64,000 bases of DNA from Clostridia bacterium (lineage in GTDB: Bacteria; Bacillota; Clostridia; Oscillospirales; CAG-272): contig JAFTJZ010000039.1 in NCBI GenBank assembly GCA_017456145.1, positions 1 through 64,000 on the forward strand. The letters run 5' to 3'. This document shows, piece by piece, positions 58,500-64,000 of this stretch. The notes beneath the pieces were generated by a model, which was not told the DNA's origin, did not search any database, and saw only the letters and a list, made by a program, of their open reading frames with translations. Position 1 is the stretch's first letter. Each line of letters opens with the position of its first letter. The translations under genes and the position numbers were made by a program.

Positions 58500-58659
58500 A
58501 TTTTGTCCTTCCATGATCAAACCATACCTTTGCAATTATTTATAGATCGCGCAGTGCGAACCATGGATATGATACCATAATTTCGAAGAAAAAGCAAGGG
58601 ATATATCAAAAATTCTCCTAAAAAAATTAACAGATACATAAAAAATTTTTATAAAGTTC

Positions 58660-58688
58660 TTGAATAACGGTTAAATTTGTGGTACAAT
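58660..58688 (+). promoter_or_regulatory. Promoter for the lipoprotein at 58753
   Basis: TTGAAT (58660-58665), 17 bases, TACAAT (58683-58688). Confidence 0.7.
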
Positions 58689-58752
58689 AGAGATGCATTC
58701 ATACAGCTCCTCGCGTGGGGCTGATATTCATACGCAAAGGAGATAAATGCTG

Positions 58753-60522
58753 ATGAAAAAACAATGGAAACGCTTGCTGATCTGTTTGTGCGGCGCGATG
58801 CTGCTGCCCTTGTGCCTGGGTGTGGTTGGGTGTGCCCCTGCCGATGACGGCAACGATGAAAATGAGGGTGAAAATGAGCAAAACGAGCAAAACGGTGATA
58901 ATACCGAAGTGCCGTCGGCAGAGCTTGTGACCTTTCTTGCGGGTGGGGCTTGCGAGTACACCGTAGTGCGTCCCGAAATGTCTCCCAACGTGACCGATGC
59001 CGCAGTGCTGGTTCGCGACACGCTGCAGGCGCTGAGTGGCTCGGCGGTGAAAATTTCCGACGACTATGTTGACCGTGGTGTGAGTGTGCCGACCGACACG
59101 CTGGAGATTCTGGTCGGTCTGACCAACCGTCAGGAGAGCATCGATGCCCATGCAGCACTCAAGGAGACCGAATATGTGATCAAGGTCGTTGGCAAGCGCT
59201 TGGTGATCGTCGGCTACGATGACAACTGCACGATCGCAGCGACCAAGGCGTTTGCAGAGCTTATTCCCACGCTTGCAACGGAGGAGAGTGGAGCTAAGAC
59301 CCTGGCGCTGGCAAGTGATTATTCCTATCTGGATACTTACGTTGTCAAGGTGTGGCTGAACGAGTTTGACAAGACTTCCTACTCTTATTACGCCGATAAA
59401 AATCTGAAATACGACGAGGAGGAGCTGCTGGGGCTGGATTATTACGATGATTGCGATTATAAAGGCAGCTTTGAGATTGAGAGCCCTGTGGGAGAGGGTA
59501 TCGGGTTCAAGACCGATCGTGATAACACCCATTGGACGCTGATCAGCACGCCCACCGACAGCTTTTCCTTGGAGATTTATGACAAATTCACCCAGACCAT
59601 CAAAATGTGGGTGTACGTCAACGACACCGATCTGATGGCCTGCGACCACGATGCGGTTTACAACACGCCGCAGGTCGGCAGTCAAACGCTGTACATCACG
59701 CTTTCCGAAAAACAGGGCGGGGTCGGTCACACGTGGCAGCACACCTTCTACGGCAGCGGCTGGCATGAGATCGAGCTGTCCTTTACCTGCCACAATGTTG
59801 CATACCCCAATCTGGGGAAGATCAATTACGAGAATCTGACCAGTCTGACCGCTTGGTGTAACGCTAAGGCAGGGTTGGAGATCTATTTTGACAGTATGCG
59901 CGTCTGCGAATACCGCAATCCCAACTACGACGAGCCCGAGGCGCCCTACAACGGCAGATGGCTGACCACCTGTGACTACGATGCGCTGGACGGCCCCATT
60001 CTGACCGAGTGGTACGGTTCGTATTATGATCTGGATGAGAAGGTGCAGGGGAATGCATCCCTTGCTATCACGGGACACAAGGAGAACGTAGACCATCGTG
60101 TCTGCATCGGTATTGACGACGTGGATGTCGTTTACGATGAGGACACCGTCTGCTTTGATATGTATATCAGTGATCTCTCTCTCTTGGGCACGGATTGGCA
60201 AATTCGCTTTGAACACAATGCGCAGGCTGCGCACTACAGCATCAACTACTCCATGATACAGAGCAGCGTGGTAGATGATAACATGAATCCCACCTCGCTC
60301 AAAAACGGTTGGAACCATATCCAGCTGCCGTTGAACAAGACGCGCGTGGCGATCGGGGATGCATATAAGAATCAATTCACCAACGATCTGACCCTGACCC
60401 AGCTGGTCTTTTACATAGCGGGCACAGGCAAGACCGAGGAGCAGAATTATCTCATTCGCTACGATAACATGTATGTAGCAAAGACAGCGGACCTTCAGGC
60501 GGCAAGAGAGGCTCTGAATTAA
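58753..60522 (+). CDS. Lipoprotein with G-x-T-N-R N-domain and beta-sandwich C-terminal region
   Basis: This exported 589-residue protein has a signal peptide and lipobox VVGC (Cys 27), followed by a Glu/Asn/Gln linker. Residues about 55-185 form the same N-domain as in the other lipoproteins of the window (ILVGLTNRQES, RLVIVGYDDN). The rest consists of beta-rich, jelly-roll-like modules (FEIESPVGEGIGFKTD, then VKVWLNEFDK earlier; a C-terminal ALDGPILTEWYGSYYDLDEKVQGNASLAI unit) resembling carbohydrate-binding domains. No catalytic motif is visible. ATGs at 58747 and 58753 both follow AAAGGAG; the second has better spacing. It is monocistronic, and a terminator follows. Confidence 0.75.
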   Translation: MKKQWKRLLICLCGAMLLPLCLGVVGCAPADDGNDENEGENEQNEQNGDNTEVPSAELVTFLAGGACEYTVVRPEMSPNVTDAAVLVRDTLQALSGSAVKISDDYVDRGVSVPTDTLEILVGLTNRQESIDAHAALKETEYVIKVVGKRLVIVGYDDNCTIAATKAFAELIPTLATEESGAKTLALASDYSYLDTYVVKVWLNEFDKTSYSYYADKNLKYDEEELLGLDYYDDCDYKGSFEIESPVGEGIGFKTDRDNTHWTLISTPTDSFSLEIYDKFTQTIKMWVYVNDTDLMACDHDAVYNTPQVGSQTLYITLSEKQGGVGHTWQHTFYGSGWHEIELSFTCHNVAYPNLGKINYENLTSLTAWCNAKAGLEIYFDSMRVCEYRNPNYDEPEAPYNGRWLTTCDYDALDGPILTEWYGSYYDLDEKVQGNASLAITGHKENVDHRVCIGIDDVDVVYDEDTVCFDMYISDLSLLGTDWQIRFEHNAQAAHYSINYSMIQSSVVDDNMNPTSLKNGWNHIQLPLNKTRVAIGDAYKNQFTNDLTLTQLVFYIAGTGKTEEQNYLIRYDNMYVAKTADLQAAREALN

Positions 60523-60532
60523 AAACATATGT

Positions 60533-60567
60533 CGTCGGCGGTGATATGCCGCCGACGGCTCATTTTT
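60533..60567 (+). terminator. Terminator after the lipoprotein gene
   Basis: CGTCGGCGG (60533-60541) and CCGCCGACG (60549-60557) form a perfect 9-bp stem followed by a T-run at 60562-60567. Confidence 0.85.
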
Positions 60568-60628
60568 TACAAAGCACGCATGGACACGGGAAATTTTACA
60601 AGTGTTGGGGAAAAATGAAGTTTAGAAC

Positions 60629-60657
60629 TTGAAAATGCAGCGCGTTTGTGGTATAAT
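60629..60657 (+). promoter_or_regulatory. Promoter for the ACT/UPF0210/plsY operon
   Basis: TTGAAA (60629-60634), 17 bases, TATAAT (60652-60657). Transcription would begin at the first tandem repeat, so the repeats are in the 5' untranslated leader. Confidence 0.8.
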
Positions 60658-60661
60658 AAGT

Positions 60662-60890
60662 GTGGCTATAGAATAAGTGCGAACAAAGCGTAGCCACACG
60701 GGATTTCGCTGCGCAAAATCCCCCCCGATGATTGGTAAAAAGTGTTGCTGACATGTGGCTATAAAATAAGTGCGAACAAAGCGTAGCCACACGGGATTTC
60801 GCTGCGCAAAATCCCCCGATGATTGGGAAAAAGTGTTGCTGACACGTGACTTTATCATAAGTGCGAACAAAGAGTGGCGCACAAGAATCG
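60662..60890 (+). repeat. Three tandem 91-93-bp hairpin repeats in the operon leader
   Basis: Copies start at 60662, 60755 and 60846. Copies 1 and 2 differ at only a few positions, and copy 3 is a decayed first third. Each full unit has GTGGCTA pairing with TAGCCAC (about 29 bases apart) and then GGGATTT pairing with AAATCCC, ending GTGTTGCTGACA. The repeats are directly adjacent with no unique spacers, so this is not a CRISPR array. Confidence 0.8.
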
Positions 60891-60934
60891 GAATATGTAA
60901 AATAATACGATATAAAAAGGAGAAATCATAAGTT

Positions 60935-61204
60935 ATGAAGGCTGTAATTACCGTGACGGGCAAGGATACCGTGGGCATTATCGCAAGCGTCAGCGCTGTG
61001 TGCGCCAAGGATGGTGCCAACATCTGTGAGATCACCCAGAGCGTGCTGAGCGAATATTTTGCGATGATCATGCTGGCCGAGCTGGACGGCTTGACCGTCC
61101 CTTTCAGTGACTTTGCTGACGAGCTGTCCGCCCTGGGAAAAGAGAAGGGGCTGGCGATCCACACAATGCATGAGGATATCTTCAACACCATGCACCACAT
61201 TTGA
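60935..61204 (+). CDS. ACT-domain protein, UPF0237 family
   Basis: This 89-residue protein is made of one ACT domain ([35 protein letters not shown]) followed by a helix. ACT domains bind amino acids or small ligands and regulate enzymes. UPF0237 members typically occur directly before a UPF0210 gene, as here (13 bases apart), so they likely act together. It is preceded by AAAAGGAG. The biochemical role is not established. Confidence 0.9.
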   Translation: MKAVITVTGKDTVGIIASVSAVCAKDGANICEITQSVLSEYFAMIMLAELDGLTVPFSDFADELSALGKEKGLAIHTMHEDIFNTMHHI

Positions 61205-61217
61205 AAGGACCATTTTC

Positions 61218-62576
61218 ATGCTCAATACACAAGATATTTTAGAAACCATTAACATGATCCGCGAGGAGAATCTGGACATCCGCACCATCACTATGGGCAT
61301 ATCGCTTTATGATTGCATCAGCGAGGACGCGGACGTTCTTTGCCGGCGGGTCTACGACAAGATCACCACCCGCGCGGAGCACCTGGTCAAGACGGGCGAG
61401 GATATTTCCAAGCAGTACGGAGTGCCGATCGTAAACAAGCGCGTGTCTATCACGCCCGCCGCGCTGATCGGCGGAAATCTGTCCCCCGACGGCTTTCTCA
61501 AGCTGGCGCACACACTGCAGCGCGCCGCTGAGACGGTGGGCATCAACTTCATCGGCGGCTTTTCCGCGTTGGTTCACAAGGGATACACCGACAGCGCCCG
61601 TAATCTGATCTCGATCATTCCGCAGGCGCTTGCCGAGACCGAGATGGTATGCTCCTCGGTCAATGTCGCCACCACCAAGGCGGGCATCAACATGGATGCT
61701 GTTGCCCAGATGGGACAGGTCATCCGTCAGTGTGCCGAGCTGACTGCCGATCGCGAATGCATCGGCGCGGCAAAGCTGGTCGTGTTTGCCAATGTTCCCG
61801 AGGATAATCCCTTTATGGCGGGAGCCTTCCATGGGGTCGGGGAGCCTGAGACGGTCATCAACGTCGGTGTATCGGGGCCCGGTGTCGTTTGCTCTGCGAT
61901 CGAACGTGCAGGGGACTGCGATCTGACCGAAATCGCCGATATCATCAAAAAGACGGCGTTCAAGATCACGCGTGTCGGGCAGTTGGTTGCCAAGGAGGCG
62001 GCAAACCGCCTGGGGGCGCCCTTCGGTATCGTCGATCTGTCGCTGGCGCCCACACCCGCCATTGGCGACTCGGTGGCGCGCATATTGGAGAGCATGGGAC
62101 TGGAGAGCTGCGGTGCACACGGCACAACAGCTGCACTGGCCATGCTTAACGACGCGGTCAAGAAGGGCGGCGTAATGGCATCCTCCCACGTTGGCGGCCT
62201 TTCCGGCGCTTTTATTCCCGTCTCTGAGGATGCGGGTATGATCGAGGCGGTTGCCAAGGGAAATCTTTCCATCGAAAAGCTGGAGGCCATGACGGCTGTC
62301 TGCTCCGTGGGGCTGGATATGATTGCCATTCCCGGTGACACCAGCGCCGAGGTTATCAGCGGTATCATCGCCGACGAGATCTCCATTGGTGTTGCCAATA
62401 CCAAGACGACGGCAGTGCGCCTGATCCCCGTCATTGGTAAGGGTGTCGGTGAGAGCGTCAATTTCGGCGGACTTTTGGGGTATGCGCCCATCATCCCGCT
62501 CAACACCTGCTCTCCTGCCAAGTTCATTCACCGCGGCGGGCGTATTCCCGCACCGATTCACAGCTTGAAGAACTGA
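61218..62576 (+). CDS. UPF0210 (DUF711) family protein
   Basis: This 452-residue protein is uniformly conserved across its length with the family: [22 protein letters not shown] at the N-terminus, [31 protein letters not shown], a Gly-rich central region ([17 protein letters not shown]) and [15 protein letters not shown]. The family has a glycyl-radical-like barrel fold by structural comparison, but its activity is unknown. ATG 61218 follows AAAGGA, although the frame is open farther upstream. It is co-transcribed with the ACT-domain gene. Confidence 0.88.
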   Translation: MLNTQDILETINMIREENLDIRTITMGISLYDCISEDADVLCRRVYDKITTRAEHLVKTGEDISKQYGVPIVNKRVSITPAALIGGNLSPDGFLKLAHTLQRAAETVGINFIGGFSALVHKGYTDSARNLISIIPQALAETEMVCSSVNVATTKAGINMDAVAQMGQVIRQCAELTADRECIGAAKLVVFANVPEDNPFMAGAFHGVGEPETVINVGVSGPGVVCSAIERAGDCDLTEIADIIKKTAFKITRVGQLVAKEAANRLGAPFGIVDLSLAPTPAIGDSVARILESMGLESCGAHGTTAALAMLNDAVKKGGVMASSHVGGLSGAFIPVSEDAGMIEAVAKGNLSIEKLEAMTAVCSVGLDMIAIPGDTSAEVISGIIADEISIGVANTKTTAVRLIPVIGKGVGESVNFGGLLGYAPIIPLNTCSPAKFIHRGGRIPAPIHSLKN

Positions 62577-62621
62577 CGCTGTCGGGGCGCGGTAAATCAT
62601 GTAAGAAAACGAGGATATTTC

Positions 62622-63233
62622 ATGAAAAAAGTTGTTTTGAGCCTACTCATTGCCTATCTTTTGGGATCGATCAATCCCGCGGCAATCGTCGCAAAATTCA
62701 AGAAAAAGAATTTGCGCGAGGAGGGGACCAAGAATCTTGGCGCGACCAACACCATGATGGTGATGGGCAAAAAGTGGGGCGCTTTGGTAATGGCGTTTGA
62801 TATTGCCAAGGCTTACCTTGCCGTCAAGATCGCAGAGCTGTTGGTCCCCGCTACTGCTGCTGTGGCAATGGCATCGGGATTTTTCGCGATTGTCGGACAC
62901 TGTTTCCCCTTTCATATGAAGTTCAAGGGTGGTAAGGGCTTGGCGGCGTTTGGCGGTGTCGTGCTGGCATATAGCCCGGGGCTGTTTCTCTTCCTCTTGT
63001 CCACAGCGGTCATTTTGATCCTGATCGTCAATTATTCATTTATCATGCCGTTTTATGCCTCGGTGGCGTTCCCACTTCATGTGGCCCTTCATACCGATAG
63101 TGTGGTGGCGGTGTTGTTCGCCTTTGCGGCATCGCTTTTGATCTTTGTCAAGCACTTCGGCAACTTCAAGAAAGCCTGCCGCGGCGAGGACGTCAAGGTG
63201 CGTGAATATATTCGGACCAAGCTGTTTCATTGA
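62622..63233 (+). CDS. plsY: Glycerol-3-phosphate acyltransferase PlsY
   Basis: This 203-residue membrane enzyme transfers the acyl group from acyl phosphate to glycerol-3-phosphate, the first step of phospholipid synthesis in most bacteria. All three conserved motifs are present: GSINPAAIVAK, GTKNLGATNTMMVMGKKWG and GHCFPFHMKFKGGKGLA. Four to five hydrophobic helices fill the rest. It follows the UPF0210 gene by 45 bases and lies in the same orientation. PlsX is not in the window. Confidence 0.93.
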   Translation: MKKVVLSLLIAYLLGSINPAAIVAKFKKKNLREEGTKNLGATNTMMVMGKKWGALVMAFDIAKAYLAVKIAELLVPATAAVAMASGFFAIVGHCFPFHMKFKGGKGLAAFGGVVLAYSPGLFLFLLSTAVILILIVNYSFIMPFYASVAFPLHVALHTDSVVAVLFAFAASLLIFVKHFGNFKKACRGEDVKVREYIRTKLFH

Positions 63234-63247
63234 TTAGAAGGTATGGT

Positions 63248-63285
63248 GCGGGGAGAAAGCTTCTTGAAAGAAGATTTCTCCCCGC
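63248..63285. terminator. Terminator after plsY; hairpin-family member
   Basis: GCGGGGAGAAA pairs with TTTCTCCCCGC, and the inner CTTCTTGAAAGAAG resembles the cores of the intergenic hairpin family. It lies between convergent genes. Confidence 0.65.
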
Positions 63286-63429
63286 GCCCCTTTGTCATGA
63301 ACTTTAATAAAAAATGGATCGACCCGATCGGTAACGATGCGAGCCTATCCGATGGATTTGAATTTTTCGAGAGAGCGGGGGAGTCCAATGCAGAAATGCA
63401 TGATAACTCCCCCCCTTTGCTTTTATCTA

Positions 63430-64000
63430 TCACACCATCAATTCCTCGACGCTGCGTTTAGGCACGTAATGGGTGCCGTTTTGGTCACGATAATAACGGA
63501 TGCTGCCGTCTTTTCCGACGGGGACAAGCTCAACCTGCTCGACAGGCTGGCCCAGCGCGATGACAAGTGCGACGTGCCACTGCGCTGCGGGCAGATCAAG
63601 CGCTGTGAGCAGCGCGTCGCTCTGTACGCTTTTGATCATGCAGCCGCCCAGCCCCCGCTCAGTGGCGGCGAGCAGAATGCTCTGGGCACAAATGCCGGTG
63701 TCAATGGCAAGGAGATGGTTATCTTCCTCGGGGCGGCAGAGGAGAACGATATACCCGCGCGGACGCTCGTGTGGGACAGGACCATCCCAGTCGGAAAGGT
63801 AGCCGGCCCATTTCAGCGTTGGGTAGACGGCGGCGCAGATGCTCTCTCCCGCAACGGCGCAAAAACGCAAGCGCTGCAGATTACCGCCCGAAGGAGTCAG
63901 CGTGCAACATTCGATCAAATCACGCAGGTCGGAATCGGTCAGCCACTGACCGCCAAAGCGGCGATAAGAACGGTTTTTACGCAAAAGGGAGGGGATGATG
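63430..64000 (-). CDS. Nitroreductase-family protein (5' end outside the window)
   Basis: At least 190 residues are present of a flavin-dependent NAD(P)H oxidoreductase of the NfsB/FRP superfamily. The FMN-binding motif RKNRSYRRFGGQ, CTLTPSGGNLQRLRF, DTGICAQSILLAATERGLGGC and the C-terminal ALGQPVEQVELVPVGKDGSIRYY (a common end of the putative-nitroreductase subgroup) are visible. The reading frame stays open to the last base (upstream codons IIPSLL), so the true start lies beyond the window. A TTG at 63984 would be internal. Confidence 0.85.
   Translation of the reverse strand, partial: IIPSLLRKNRSYRRFGGQWLTDSDLRDLIECCTLTPSGGNLQRLRFCAVAGESICAAVYPTLKWAGYLSDWDGPVPHERPRGYIVLLCRPEEDNHLLAIDTGICAQSILLAATERGLGGCMIKSVQSDALLTALDLPAAQWHVALVIALGQPVEQVELVPVGKDGSIRYYRDQNGTHYVPKRSVEELMV

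Noticed and set aside
60662-60890. CRISPR array
   Set aside because: The units are directly adjacent and nearly identical over their full 91-93 bases, with no unique spacers and no cas genes.
60662-60890. Tandem glycine riboswitch before ACT-domain genes
   Set aside because: The tandem arrangement is suggestive, but the conserved glycine-aptamer core could not be found, and the copies are too identical outside the stems.
1-64000. Prophage, insertion sequence or integrative element
   Set aside because: No transposase, integrase, capsid or conjugation gene was found on either strand.

Overview
The window looks like chromosome from a spore-forming, probably gut-associated and uncultured member of the Clostridia (Bacillota). 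The evidence is spoIIE, mrnC, a PlsY acyltransferase, DUF1836 and DUF378 proteins, lipobox lipoproteins, AGGAG ribosome binding sites, and sigma-A promoters, most with an exact 17-base spacer. I found no transposase, integrase, phage or CRISPR locus.

Layout. 0.2-9.2 kb: housekeeping and membrane genes (TrkH potassium transporter, SPFH protein, an unrecognised membrane protein, two zinc-ribbon proteins, a small alarmone synthetase, an esterase-acyltransferase fusion with a zinc-ribbon membrane partner). 9.8-21.2 kb: a cytoplasmic GH78 alpha-L-rhamnosidase, tRNA-Val(CAC) followed by a 163-bp tandem repeat, and three consecutive lipoproteins with duplicated pectate-lyase-like beta-helix domains. 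21.4-24.2 kb: DUF1836 protein, mrnC, cyclophilin, and a URO-D family protein with a decayed copy of its 3' end. 24.4-31.3 kb: a minus-strand operon (solute-binding lipoprotein and two DUF4838 lipoproteins) divergent from an AraC regulator. 31.8-33.5 kb: a cytoplasmic (alpha/alpha)-barrel hydrolase or lyase.

33.8-48.0 kb is the centrepiece, a bacterial microcompartment (BMC) operon. It encodes acetate kinase, a class II (fuculose/rhamnulose-phosphate type) aldolase, a CoA-acylating aldehyde dehydrogenase, two alcohol dehydrogenases, four BMC-H proteins, PduL, a BMC-P pentamer, PduS-like and PduT-like redox proteins, an EutS/PduU-like shell protein, an EutP/PduV GTPase, a ParA-type ATPase, a disordered Ala/Lys/Pro-rich protein, and a class II fructose-bisphosphate aldolase. 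There is no diol dehydratase or glycyl-radical enzyme. The inferred chemistry is cleavage of a deoxysugar phosphate to lactaldehyde plus DHAP. Lactaldehyde would then be reduced to 1,2-propanediol and oxidised to lactate with ATP formation. The flanking rhamnosidases and beta-helix proteins could supply L-rhamnose or L-fucose. The ParA plus disordered-protein pair is a candidate compartment-positioning system like McdAB.

48.0-57.3 kb: an AraC regulator divergent from a sugar or polyol oxidoreductase operon ending in queH, then spoIIE and a second GH78-like enzyme. 57.4-64 kb: small proteins, another lipoprotein, a tandem-repeat leader upstream of an ACT/UPF0210/plsY operon, and a nitroreductase cut by the window edge.

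Six secreted lipoproteins across the window share one N-terminal domain marked by a G-x-T-[ND]-R motif. A GC-rich hairpin element recurs between genes. All functions are assigned by reading motifs, not by database search.
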